This document shows, piece after piece, positions 1 to 9,905 of a DNA stretch of 25,001 nt. A model generated the notes under the pieces. It was not told where the DNA came from. It saw only the letters and a program-made list of their open reading frames with translations, and did no database searches. Source of the DNA: Chara braunii (lineage: Eukaryota; Streptophyta; Charophyceae; Charales; Characeae); assembly GCA_003427395.1 (NCBI GenBank), contig BFEA01000552.1:792822-817822 (forward strand), in the 5' to 3' direction. A program made the translations under genes and the position numbers. The first letter of the stretch is position 1. Each line of letters opens with the position of its first letter.

Positions 1-189
1 TTCCCTGCACAGTGCAAAAACAAAAAACAGATTTCAACAATACTCAATAAATGCAAAAATACCTCACGGGTCGCTTTAAAAATAAATAAAAAAAATAACT
101 TACTCGGGTTCCCCAGGAGGGTGGATCTGAGTTGCCTAGACTTGGGTCGCCCCGTCAGTCCGTGCTGCCCAGACCGGTCTGGTAGCCTT
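1..189 (-). mobile_element. Partial short TIR element, cut by window start
   Basis: The GC-rich block at about 100-189 ends in the complement of AGGCTACCAG (around 178-188), the terminal motif of the short element family seen at 724-990, 1296-1583 and 18973-19245. The rest of the block is a diverged GC-rich end module and the DNA to its left is AT-rich, as in the interior of those copies. The other end lies outside the window or is lost. Assignment rests on the terminal motif only. Confidence 0.35.
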
Positions 190-529
190 GTTAACATAAC
201 TTTGAAAAAATATTATTATATTTTTTGTGTCTGTTTCAATTCAAGGTTCTGGTGTGTCAAGTTTGGTGTCATTTGTAACAATAGGAATCTCCTTGTTAAT
301 ACTTATAAAATTGTTAAAATTTTAAAATTATGCGTAAGGTAAAATTTTATGAAGTGCATTTTGTTTTTCTTACACTTTTATAAAGTTTAGTTTTTTTATT
401 GATTTTTCCTCTAATTTTATGATTTCTTAAATAAGTTTAATTCAATATGCTTTAGGGTTTTCAATAAACGACATGAAAAAAAAAATGACCAATTAACGAT
501 ATTTTGAGTATTTCAAATGGTTGACAGGC
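190..529. other. AT-rich stretch, nothing recognised
   Basis: AT-rich sequence with short A and T runs. No open frame with recognisable protein features, no RNA gene and no clear repeat are seen here. Confidence 0.5.
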
Positions 530-1075
530 TAGGCTACCAGCCTGGCCGCCCGGGTCACCCTGTTTTCCCGGTCGGCCCAGCCGTGCAAGAACCAGGGAAG
601 GTTGAAAAAAAAAAAATCCAGAAAAAAAATTATGTTGTGCAAAAAAATAAATTTAACAACGTTTGTCTCAGGGTCACATCTAAGTTCTTTATCAATTTTT
701 AAATGAAAAATAAAATTAAAAACTAGGCTACCATCCGGGCTGTCCGGGTCACGGGTGACTAGCTTGTGCAAGGACCAAGGAAGATCCTAGCAAAAAAAAA
801 AAAAAAACGAAAAAAAACTATGTTATGCAGAAAAATAAACNGAACAACGTTTGGCTCAGGGTCACATCGAAATTCTTCAACAAATTTAGAATAAAAAATA
901 GACTTTAAAAATAATTCTTTTATTTCTATTATTATTACTTTTTTTTTGGCCTGGCAAGGCAAGTGGCCTCGGGTCACTCTGGTAACCTATATTAAAAACT
1001 AATTCTTATTTTTATTTTTAAAATTTTTGTTTGGCCCGACTAGGCAAGTGGTCCAAGGGTACTTTCCCAGCCTAG
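530..1075 (+). mobile_element. Short TIR element (outer copy), split by a nested copy
   Basis: The left end TAGGCTACCAGCCTGG is at 530. The family interior follows (A-rich tract, then the 'gggtcacatc ... accaaattt'-like segment around 672-700), but it breaks off at about 714. The matching right end, a GC block with GGCAAGTGG followed by a degenerate CCTAG, resumes at about 1030-1075. The intervening 724-990 is a second copy of the same family with its own target duplication, so this is an older element interrupted by a younger relative. Flanks ttgacaggc and ttgatatag may be a decayed target duplication; that part is weak. No coding capacity, so it is non-autonomous. Confidence 0.55.
724..990 (+). 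mobile_element. Short TIR (MITE-like) element with exact 9-bp target duplication
   Basis: This 267-bp element begins TAGGCTACCA and ends GGTAACCTAT, giving a short imperfect terminal inverted repeat (TAGGCTACCA against ATAGGTTACCA). It is bounded on both sides by attaaaaac (715-723 and 991-999), an exact 9-bp direct repeat, which is the clearest boundary evidence in the family. The interior has a GC-rich left module, an A-rich tract, a segment shared with all other copies (around 845-900) and a GC-rich right module. It encodes nothing and must be mobilised in trans. A 9-bp duplication is typical of Mutator-like elements; hAT elements usually make 8 bp. Superfamily is therefore inference. One ambiguous base (n) is at 841. 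Confidence 0.72.
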
Positions 1076-1100
1076 TTGATATAGTTAATTATGGGAAATA

Positions 1101-1656
1101 ATGAGCTTCCAGTAGGGTCGCCCTGGTCAGCTTATTTTCTCAAGCGGCCCGGTCAAGAAAGGATTAGGAAAGGTCCTTAGAAAAGAAAAAAAAATCCAAA
1201 AAAAAAAAAATGTTATAAAGGAGGATAAACTAAACACCTTTTGCTCTAGGGTGACATCCAAAATTTTTACATTAATTTACTATTATTATTATTACTAGGC
1301 TACCAGCCGGGCCACCCGGGTCCCGGGTGGCCAGCCCGTGCAAGGGACCAGAGAAGGTCCCAGCACAAAAAAAAAAAAAAACAAAGAAACACAAAAAATT
1401 TCCAAAAAAAACTATGTTATGTAGAAAAATAAGCTGAACAACTTTTGCCTTAGGGTCACATCGAAAGTCCTTACCAAATTTAAAATATAAAATAAACTAA
1501 AAATATATATTGTTTTATTTTTTATTTTTTTATGTTTTTTTGCCCGGTCGGGCAAGTGACCCCGGGCCACTCTAGTAACCTATTATTATTATTATTTTAT
1601 TTTATTTTTATTTTTGCCCGGTTGGGGAAGTGGTTCCGGACCACTTAGGTAGCTTA
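1101..1656 (+). mobile_element. Short TIR element (outer copy), split by a second nested copy
   Basis: The left end ATGAGCTTCCAG at about 1101 is a diverged form of the family end; the right end is ...TTAGGTAGCTTA at about 1656. The family interior breaks at about 1286 and resumes in the (TTA)n-like DNA after 1592, with 1296-1583 inserted between. Flanks tgggaaata (1092-1100) and ggtgaaata (1657-1665) match at 7 of 9 positions and may be the decayed target duplication. Non-coding. Confidence 0.5.
1296..1583 (+). mobile_element. Short TIR element nested in a TTA-repeat tract
   Basis: This 288-bp copy starts TAGGCTACCAGCCGGG and ends ...CTAGTAACCTAT. The left GC module is itself near-palindromic (GGCCACCCGGG / CCCGGGTGGCC, 1310-1332). 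The flanks tattattac and tattattat match at 8 of 9 positions, in keeping with the 9-bp duplication at 724-990, but the target is a TTA repeat so the boundary is ambiguous. Interior segments match the other copies in the same order. Confidence 0.65.
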
Positions 1657-2045
1657 GGTGAAATATTTATTTTCGTTTTAGTCAAGGTTGTTAAATGTCA
1701 TAATAGATGTTGTCCAAACTATTGAAAATCCCTCTGCTAACATTGTAGAAAATTTTATGAAGGCCAAGTTTGCACAAAAGTATATATTTGTCTTACAATT
1801 TTATTCTTATTTTTTTCAATTGTTTATTATCCATGATATCCATTATATGAATTAGTCAATATGTCGTTCATTCAATAAATTAGTGAAATGTTTTTTTTTT
1901 TACTTACACGATAAAAATATACAAAAATTTATACCTCCATCAACTATTTACAATTGAGTTATGATTGTTTTTTCATTAAAGTTAATGCCTACACTATAAT
2001 TTGACATTATTTAGCGTCTAAAAGATAGTACATGGGAAAAACTTG
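1657..2045. other. AT-rich stretch, nothing recognised
   Basis: AT-rich DNA with T and A runs. No gene, RNA or clear repeat boundary recognised. Confidence 0.5.
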
Positions 2046-2051
2046 GTCAAG

Positions 2052-2056
<5 letters not shown>

Positions 2057-2099
<43 letters not shown>

Positions 2100-2112
2100 C
2101 ACACACACACGC
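2057..2112. repeat. (CT)n then (CA)n microsatellite
   Basis: An uninterrupted TC dinucleotide run at 2057-2097 is followed directly by a short CA run (2099-2110). Confidence 0.95.
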
Positions 2113-2169
2113 ACATACATTAAAAGAATTTAAGAAAAAATATAAGAAAAAGTGAGAAGGGAAAAAAAC

Positions 2170-2440
2170 AACAACATAGCGAGTGAGCAAGAAACGTTTT
2201 GAGTTTTTTGACATCTTCATCATTGACGGTTTTTCCTTTTTTCTATCAGCTAAATACCTCGAGAATTTGTAGATATGTATCCTACGTACTATAAAACTTA
2301 CAAAAAGAAATCAAAAAAAAAATTGTTTGGGTTTCGAAATAATTTTGGCACAGACTGAACCTTGGAAAGTTCGATCCCCTTATGTTCAATCAGACAGAGA
2401 CCCCCCTCGAACAATCGGATGGATAACATTACCAGTATTT
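2170..2440 (+). mobile_element. Decayed copy of the longer repeat family
   Basis: Sequence at about 2180-2330 matches the internal module of the longer family: 'gcgagtgagc', 'gacatcttcatcattgacgg', a T-rich run, then a segment like 'aatttgtagatatgtatcctac'. It is followed by a diverged right end (gttcgatccccttatgttc) that lines up with the end module at 3750-3790. No left end found; it probably lost it. Confidence 0.4.
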
Positions 2441-3039
2441 ATCTTTATCCCCATTATCCATGGTAGTCAATAACTGAGCTTTATGTATGCGTGTTCAAAA
2501 ATAGATTGTCATAAAGTGCCTAACTTTTTTGGCGAAGACAGAGCATTATTTATTTTTTTTTCACGTGAAAACTTTGATATTGTAAATGTTTTTGATTTAG
2601 AAAGATATTTCCTTACACATTTGTCCATATTGCTTAATACCCAAATAATAAAGGATAAAAATAGATATTGATTTATTTTTATGATAGTTTGATTTGCATA
2701 AACGTTATAATATTTTATGATTTGAATGAAACTACATTGTTTAATTATTATTGGGAGATGTGTTCATGCTTCTTTTTTACTTGTACAAGATAATAAAATC
2801 CTCATATCGTATTTTCAAAGAGAATTATAGAACTGATGGTTAAAATTATATGTATGGAAAAACAAAAAAAAAACTTAATCTCACAAACATAAGTAAGATA
2901 TCATAACTATTTACATGGGGTATCAATGAACTCGATTCCTTGTATAGATTTACGCATAATATATTTTTTGACTTCATTTGTTTATAATATGCATTCACCA
3001 TGACAACAAAAAACAAACGACGTCAAATATTGTCATGGT
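2441..3039. other. AT-rich stretch with one unrecognised short open frame
   Basis: AT-rich DNA. A 62-codon open frame from ATG at 2483 to 2671 (+) has an ordinary-looking composition in its middle part (residues such as KVPNFFGEDRALFIFF). I do not recognise it, and no exon boundaries or homologous neighbour support it. Confidence 0.4.
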
Positions 3040-3137
3040 CAGTGTTGTCGGTGTTCGAGACGGGCCGAACGCCCGAACCCGAACGTTCGAACATTCGGCA
3101 CCCCCTCTCAACTCGTTCGGCCGTTCAGTCGAACACG

Positions 3138-3216
<79 letters not shown>

Positions 3217-3849
3217 AAAAAAAAAATATATATATATATATATATACAAAAAAATACATTAAACAATATTTGCCTCAATGTTACATCCAAATTTTTTACC
3301 AAATTTGAAATAAAAATCAAATACAAAAATATATATATATAATGAAAATAAAAAAAAATAAAACGAGAATGAAATTATTGAGTGGGCGAGTACGTTTTTG
3401 ACACCTCTATCTTTAGTGATTTTTCATTTTTCTTTGGTTGTTACAACTGCCATGCAGATTTGTATATGTGTATCTTACAGAACATACAAATAAGGTTTAA
3501 AAAAACAATATTTTTGTTTCATGCCCTTAAATAAAAGAGAAAAAAAAAGTGAAAAAAAAAAAAAAAAACAAATTAGTGAGTGGGCCAACAAGTTTTAGCA
3601 CCACCATCTGTGCTGATTGTCCATTTTTTTTTTGCTCAACAGAATGGTTTCAAAATTAAGAGGAAGATACCTTATATTAGAAGGAACTAACAAAAGAATT
3701 TAAAAAAAAAAAAAAAAAATATTTAGGTGCCAAAATATTTTTTTGTAGGGTCCGAACCCCTTCAGGTTCGGGTCCCGTACGAAGATCCGAACGCCTGAAC
3801 GTTCGGGAGTCCGGTTAGGGACCTCCGGACGTTCGGCCTCACAACCGTG
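3040..3849 (+). mobile_element. Longer non-autonomous TIR element, fullest copy
   Basis: The left end (CAGTGTTGTCGGTG...) and the right end (complement of CACGGTTGTGAGG) align with the ends of the copies at 23512-24294 and 24411 onward. Order: GC-rich left module with GAACG/CGTTC repeats (3058-3136), a long A tract, (TA)n, the segment 'catccaaattttttaccaaatttgaaataaa' (about 3286-3320) that is shared with the short family, two tandem internal modules starting at about 3381 and 3576 ('gtgggcgag...', 'caccaccatctgtg...'), then a GC-rich right module (3750-3849). Total about 810 bp, no protein. No convincing target duplication was found. Confidence 0.6.
3138..3246. repeat. Long A tract followed by (TA)n
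   Basis: Almost uninterrupted A run (3138-3225 with a few single changes), then TA dinucleotides to 3246. Apparent lysine-rich open frames here are artefacts of the homopolymer. Confidence 0.95.
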
Positions 3850-5240
3850 GTATAGCAAACAACAACAAAATGTTATAATCAGCAGTTACCTGTACTGGAT
3901 GGATAAAAACACTTTTATTCGAAGTGAGATTCTGGATAGGGTATTATCACTTTAAGGATTCAAGATTTATCCATTACTTTCTTTGACAATGTCTTGCAGA
4001 CTCGGTGTCGAGCACATCGGTCCGGCACCGCACAAGGCAACGCAGGACCCTCCCGGCCTCGTCACGCTGGAGTTAGACCAACCTTGCCGCAAACACACAA
4101 ATGGAGCTTCCTTAAGCCGCTCCGGCCGAGTGCGCCAGCCATACCTCTCGCGTGCCCCTACGACAGGACAGGGCCTACGCGAGGTACGACTTACCTCCAC
4201 CTCACGGGAGCTGTCACCTCCCTTCGGTGGGCGTATCCCCGCCGAGCTACCATTCCACAGTACGAAAGTTGATCAGTTGCAATCGCAGAGGTGGATCAGC
4301 CGATGACGTTTCTCGTTCGTTGTAATATAAGGGGTACGCGCGGTAATAGGCCTCTATCGGACTCGCACGCGAACCGTCAACTTGGGGGACTAAGGTCCCA
4401 AGCGCGACTCGTCGTCGGTCGACTAGGACACATCCCACTCATCACGCGCACACCACAAAAAAAATAAAACACACGAAACGACACAACACAACCCACGCGA
4501 CAACACTGATAGTCCCTTTGTAGCCATCCCATAACTTTCCGGTGCGGAGCCGGATAGGCGTCACGTGCGAGATTTAGTATAAAACCGCGTGGACACAGGG
4601 CTTACTCATATTGACTCGTAATGCAAGCATACGCAAGCAGTCATAGTGATGGCGTACTATGCAGTACCCATACTCATGCGGTCCTCGTTAATCTCGAGGG
4701 TCGCATTCGACACTCAAATGTCGGCTGACACGCGCCTTGAGGGTTAATCTCTCGACGCTGGACAACCGCCAAGTGCTGTTGAAAACCACACCCTCTTCTG
4801 CACCCTACGGAGAGTGGGTGGTACACAGGTTCATACCTGTGGTGGCAGTCGTCTCTTATCGCCCTGGAGACCAACTCCATCATCTAGGGCCTGGAAAGAA
4901 GTCAAGGGGTTTGACTTTAACGCCTGTCACGGACTACAACGTCTAACCATGATAATTCTAAAAAGTAGTTATAGGCGGAAGACCTCCCGGCCCCGAAATC
5001 ACAACCTTGGGTACCCCCGTTTTTCTTTTGGTTGGCACCACGGTCTACACCGGTGGTGAACACTCATGCATATGTACGAATTTCTTGATCCTATAACTCT
5101 CGACACTAGGACGGCGAAACGTCGCGCGCAAGTCTTTGGTATAAGTTGCGCAGTTGCAAGCCTGTCGTACACCAACCGGCGATGCTAGTCGTACGTGGTA
5201 ATCGCAGTTCCGTCCTTGCGATATTGGATGGCTGAAGGAA
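3850..5240. other. GC-richer stretch, no gene recognised
   Basis: Base composition rises compared with both flanks. Open frames on both strands are short and look like translations of non-coding DNA: no domain, signal or repeated motif. A CACGTG (4562-4567) is followed by TATAAAA (4578-4584), but no transcript or gene follows that I can support. It may be decayed transposon DNA. Confidence 0.4.
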
Positions 5241-5241
5241 T

Positions 5242-5270
5242 ATATCGTGAGGGGTTACCCCTCACGATAT
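5242..5270. repeat. Perfect 13-bp inverted repeat (hairpin, 3-base loop)
   Basis: Arms atatcgtgagggg (5242-5254) and cccctcacgatat (5258-5270) are exact reverse complements around tta. The flanks are also similar to each other: 'atattggatggctgaagga' before and 'atattgaacggctgaagga' after, so the hairpin sits between near-direct repeats. Confidence 0.85.
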
Positions 5271-6189
5271 TGAACGGCTGAAGGACATGTCGTTCAACCC
5301 CCGCGACATTTCTGCCCTCTGGGTTGGGTGTCTCGGCGGGCAGGGCAGATAGGCTCTGCGCGAGGCAAGGCTCCTTCTCTGCGGAGCCTAGGGCTTGGGA
5401 TGTCTTGGACAAGGACCTTAAATCCCGACCCAGGATCAACGTCCGACCAAAAATTCAGAAAAAGCACACAATCAAGAGGAGCGGGTTTCTTGCCAACCTC
5501 GACCCCTATCTAACCCTTGATACGTTGGCCCCTTGGGCCATGCGGACTTCCAACATAGGTACACACATATATACATGTACAAGGAGAGATAAGTATGTGG
5601 CGATCACTTCTCACAATCACAGTGGGGCTCCTCACAACCATATATATATATGTGCGATCACGGACAGTCAAATCCAAAATCCGGACCACAGAACATACCT
5701 GCAATCACATCAAAGAATCAACCAAGGTCCACACACTATACGGAGTCAACTCCAACCACTCTCTATACTCATACCCTTTGCTTTAGCCATGCAAACCCCA
5801 ACCTCTTGTCCAACCAACCATAATTAAATACTCAACAACTTTGTTAAATGGTCATTCAATAAAAGTCCGGGTGAAACCTTAACAAAACAATAAGATCACC
5901 ACGGCGAAAGCCTTTCAGTTTGAGTATTGAGGGCGAGTTGGAATTGAGTCGTAAACCGACGAATCGGCAACCGACCTGTTATCAGTGATAACAGAAGGTG
6001 AGCCTCAGGGGATCAAGCTGGATCTAGTCCAATTCCTAAATCAGATCTACCAAGCTAACCTGTAACACAAAACAGGTCAACGCCCAAGTCCTATGAGGAA
6101 TAGTCTCTATATCATGGTCTCACCCAGACCCTTGCTAGTTAACTATATGTAAGTCTACTTCTAAGTCAGTGCCCAAAGAAAAAGGTAGA
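5271..6189. other. No gene recognised; small inverted repeats
   Basis: The longest open frame (about 5324-5827, +) begins with a TTG and has no recognisable domain; I do not call it a gene. Small inverted repeats are visible: aggctcc/ggagcct around 5368-5390, and ctgttatca-g-tgataacag at 5976-5994. The rest is unremarkable. Confidence 0.4.
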
Positions 6190-6655
6190 CCTTTGGCAGA
6201 ATTTCCTCTATACAGAGTGGGTTGCCAATACTGCCATCTGTCAAAATATAATCTAACTCCTTTAAACTAAGAATATTTCGGTAACGCTTCCCGTAGGTTC
6301 AGAATTAATATAAGTCCAAACATGAAAACAAAAATAGTTTTGGACTGCTCAAAGTCAAATTTTGTCTAACTCCCTGGATTAGCAAAAATTTGGCCAGCAC
6401 TCCCTTTAGGAAAGGAGACTTCCCAGATTTTTACTAGGCCATGTATGAAAGTCAGACAAGTTTGAACTTTGGAAAGCCAAAATTTGACTAACTCCTTGGA
6501 TTTGCAGAAATTTCGGCAGCGCTTCCCGTATGAAAAGTGGCTTACCAAGATTTATACAAGCCCAAGTATAAAAAGTGATCTCAGAAAATGCAAAAATTGA
6601 TCTAAGTAAAAAAAAATTACCACAGAAAATGCATGAATTGAATCTAACTCCTATC
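6190..6655. repeat. Degenerate tandem repeat, about 115-150 bp unit
   Basis: 'ctaactcc' recurs at 6253, 6366, 6488 and 6644, each (except the last, which runs off) followed by 'aaatttcggcagcgcttcccgta'-like sequence (around 6275, 6388, 6508). A further partial unit lies at about 6192-6240 (ggcagaatttcc). From memory, very similar motifs (TTCGGCAGC..TCCC) occur as tandem units in the untranslated parts of plant LTR retrotransposons; that resemblance is unverified. No gag or pol coding sequence lies next to it. Confidence 0.6.
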
Positions 6656-6839
6656 GCTCTAGCACGTGGCGAACCACTAAAGCGACAACCTATCAAACTA
6701 AAACTCAGACTAAGTAGTGATCTCATTCAGCCACATGCAAGCCAAACCACAAGGGTAAGTACTCTCACCAACCCAAATTACATTTAGCAAACAATAGTTC
6801 ATCGTCTTTCAATGATTTAACCCCTTATACCCTGCTTAC

Positions 6840-7605
6840 ATAGGGTATTGAGATTGGTCATTCGTCTTAGAAACAATGTCAAATCTCTGCCTTAGTTATA
6901 CACGAACAGGTTGCACAACTACTTTTCTCTTCATTGGACATATGACTAAGTCATTCGTCTTAGAAATAATGCTTAGTTGCCCTGAATTGTTTAAATAGCC
7001 AAGTTGTATATACTTCTCTGAACTTAATCTTCGAAAGTGGGCGTAGGGCTGAGTCATTCGTCTTAGAAACAATGCTCAACCTGCCCAAATTACCTTCAGT
7101 TATAACTGTTAATTATACTCTCTTAGTTTGTGATAAGGTTATAGTTAGACCATTCGTCTTAGAAACAATGTTTGGCTATCCTTGTTCTTATATACGTATA
7201 TATAATTATATGTCTAGTCCTTTCGCCTGAACCCCCCTCAGAATGAAACAACCAAGGAGAGTTGAGTCATTCGTCTTAGAAACAATGCTCAACCCACATT
7301 TTCTCAGCACACAAAAAAAAACAGAGTACTCTGGGTCAAGACCCAGAGACTGTTCAGAAACCACCCAAAATAAACAGCGACTAGGTCATTCATCTTAGAA
7401 ACAATGTCTGGTCCTCAAAACTTAAGCAATCAATAACCCCCCAAAGTAAGTAGTCAGGTCATTCATCTTAAAAACAATGTCTGGCACAATTAAATAAACA
7501 CAGCAACCAAGTCATTCGTCTTATAAACAATGCTTGGTACTTAAGAAAACAGAACAAAACACAACAGTCAGGCCATTCATCTTAGAAACGATGCCTGACC
7601 CTATA
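6840..7605. repeat. Array of nine hairpin units with a conserved core and variable matched stems
   Basis: The core CATTCGTCTTAGAAACAATG recurs, with at most two changes, at 6858-6878, 6951-6971, 7054-7074, 7150-7170, 7267-7287, 7386-7406, 7459-7479, 7512-7532 and 7573-7593 (each including one preceding base). CATT and AATG pair, leaving a conserved 12-base loop. Outside them a second stem differs from copy to copy yet pairs with itself: actaag/cttagt (copy 2), gttgag/ctcaac (copy 5), accaag/cttggt (copy 8), gtcagg/cctgac (copy 9); the others pair with one or two wobbles or mismatches. A single unpaired base (usually T) usually separates the two stems. Start-to-start spacing is irregular, 53-119 bases, and the DNA between is not similar. 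A degenerate tenth unit may lie at 6799-6814. The function is unknown. Confidence 0.85.
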
Positions 7606-9540
7606 AGACCCGTTCAGACGCAAGCAAAACTGCCTTCCTCCCAACCTTCCCCCTAATGCAACCCTTTGTTACAATCTGCTTTCAGACAAACAATGAACTG
7701 GAACTGCCATTATACATGCATTTCTTTACTTAGCCTGATTTGTGTCATGCAAGTCAGCTTAAAGTCAAAGTAGGGTTGCATACAACATACTCAGCCAATA
7801 CATGAGGAGACGTATAGGTAGGGGTTATACTGGGCTTATAAGGGAGAGCAATAATTACCTCTGATTTCCCTGCCTCCAAAACTCCTCCTGAGTTTCGACA
7901 GAGCTCCCGCAATCGATGGGGCAAACCTCTCACAGAGACCTTGGCGCGGATTACGGGTTGCAATCCCGCCTGCCGCCTTCCTCTCAGAACCAATGGACTA
8001 GACTCTGAATAAGAAGGGCAGAAGGAGATAGATTTGAGACTCTTAGATCCAAGAGGGGTGCACTCAGACTCGCATGAGAAGGTCTTGATATCTTCAGCGC
8101 CTGAGGACCCCGCAATGATGGTCAAAACACAGCAACTGCTTGGTCAAACTTCAGCTAGACTGTTGACGTCAACCCCCTAACGACTTCCCACTTCGCCACA
8201 ACACCTCCCTGGCAGTTCAACCTCACCCTCCACATCACACCTCCGCCCCCAGCAACAACAACACTAACCACTCTCTGCAGCAGCAACTGCAGCGTATGTC
8301 CGTGCCAACTTGCGGACCACCGGTCAATCCGTAGTCACACGGCGATGAACAACCGTACGCAAGGCAGCGCAGTAGCCCATGGTAGTCTCAGCAACCGCTG
8401 TCGTAACACCGCAGTCGAGGCAGAACTGTGGAGCCTACAACAAAGGGGTGGCCTGGACTCCAGCAAGGGAGCAGCACAAAAGGTTGCCGCTTCATAGCCT
8501 GCTCCTCCCTCCTCGTTACCCCGCGCAGCAGAATGAGCGGCACCTCGGTTAATCAGATAAGTCAACAGCCCCACTGCTGCCTTTAACCGTCGTATAACAG
8601 ACTGCGCAATGCCCCACTTCTGCAGGCAAATACACAGCCTCGTGGCGGCTTCCAACTACTCTCCTTGATATGATCGAACCGCACTCCAGCCAGCTGCCCA
8701 ATCTGCACCTCCGCGGCTGGCCTTCTGTTGCTCCGTTCGGCAGCACACGGCGTTACTGATCAACAGGTAGGTCTGCTTTGTCTCCCTCCAAAACGCAAAT
8801 CCTCGTTGAAAACCAGCAGTCCCGATGTTGTTCACATGCCAGAAATGCATTGATGTCTGGCCCATAAAGCGCGAAGGCACTGAATCCGAATGTCAATGAA
8901 GGTGCACTCTCGCTACCACAAACGTATGTATCTAGAGTTCTCCTACTTTGTGTCCAGCGCCCCAGACTACTACCACTGCTACTGCACCACTACCAGCAGC
9001 CTTCGAATTGACAATGCACCCTTCTAGCATCGGCAACAACAACCAAAGTGCATGACGACTGCTGATCTTATAACCCCCCCCCCCCCCCCCCCGTCCAAAC
9101 TAGGTACGTACACTCACATCATCATCCTCACCCCTCTTGCGATAACCTGTCAAAGTACTTTCACGCCCGATATGCCTGGTCGTAAGCTTGTACCTGCAAC
9201 TTTTTACATGCACGTACCGTAACCATGGTCATGCCATCCTCTCTCTCTTCCTCTTGCATGTGTACCCGTTTGCCGCTTTCACGCCCGCTCCCCTGCTGGC
9301 ATGCACGTACTCATCTGCCCGATGCGCTCTTCAACCCCTGCTGCTGCGACGAACACAGTCGGGACCGCGACTAGGTCGGCAGACGATCACCTTCGGAGCA
9401 GCGGTGTAGGTGGCCCCAACATCAGTCGGCGCCTATCTCCCCTTCCTTCCTCTTATAATCCCAGCGCGAGTACGAACTAAGGGCTGTTAGAGTGAGAAGG
9501 TTAACAACAGTCGTATTTTTCATCACCACTTCAGGACACC
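7606..9540. other. No gene recognised; contains a C19 tract
   Basis: Mixed-composition DNA with many short open frames on both strands, none with recognisable features. A run of 19 C occupies 9074-9092. No paired LTRs or element ends were found by eye when compared with 3850-6190 or 9906-12175. Confidence 0.4.
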
Positions 9541-9714
9541 CTTCACCACTTCAGGATGCAGCCTGCCTAAACAGATGGTTTTCGGGGGCCTTCGGACCTT
9601 TCACCACTTCAGGACCATTCCGGTCTGAAAATCCTGAATGGTTCTGAAGTGGTGAAATCTCCGAAGACCCTGAAAACCATTTGTTTAGGCAGGCTGCATC
9701 CTCAAGTGGTGAAG
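9541..9714. repeat. Long imperfect inverted repeat (fold-back), about 82-bp arms
   Basis: The left arm (about 9541-9623, starting cttcaccacttcaggatgc) and right arm (about 9633-9714, ending tcctcaagtggtgaag) are near reverse complements with a loop of about 9 bases. A transcript would fold into a long hairpin. Each arm is one copy of the unit that is repeated directly downstream. Confidence 0.85.
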
Positions 9715-9905
9715 GGTGGTTTTCGTGGTCTTCGGACCTTTCACCACTTCAGGACCATTCAGGATTTTCAGACTGCCAAAAACTCTCACTTGACCACTTC
9801 AGGATGCAGCCTGCCTAAACATGTGGTTTTCAAGGTCTTCGGACCTTTCACCACTTCAGGATCATTCATGATTTTCAGACTACCAAAAACTCTCACTTCA
9901 GAATT
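9715..9905 (+). repeat. Direct repeats of the fold-back unit
   Basis: Two further units in plus orientation. The first, partial, runs at about 9717-9793. The second, complete, runs at about 9794-9900: 'accacttcaggatgcagcc', '...gtcttcggacctttcacc', '...gattttcagactaccaaaa'. The unit is about 107 bp. A shorter relic (caccacttcagg) also precedes the fold-back at about 9523. Confidence 0.8.

Noticed and set aside
2340-2400. tRNA-like 'gttcgatcccc'
   Set aside because: No acceptor, D or anticodon arm can be folded around it; it aligns instead with the end module of the longer repeat family.
2978-3326. Lysine-rich and phenylalanine-rich open frames
   Set aside because: They are translations of the long A tract and TA repeat.
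4562-4584. CACGTG plus TATAAAA as a promoter
   Set aside because: Short motifs expected by chance; no gene or element boundary follows at the right distance that I can support.
5324-5827. 167-codon plus-strand open frame
   Set aside because: Starts at TTG, no domain or signal, composition like translated non-coding DNA, and no partner gene.
6840-7605. Possible CRISPR array
   Set aside because: The repeated unit is about 21 bases, spacers vary from about 30 to 100 bases, outer stems change between copies, there are no cas genes, and the context is eukaryotic.
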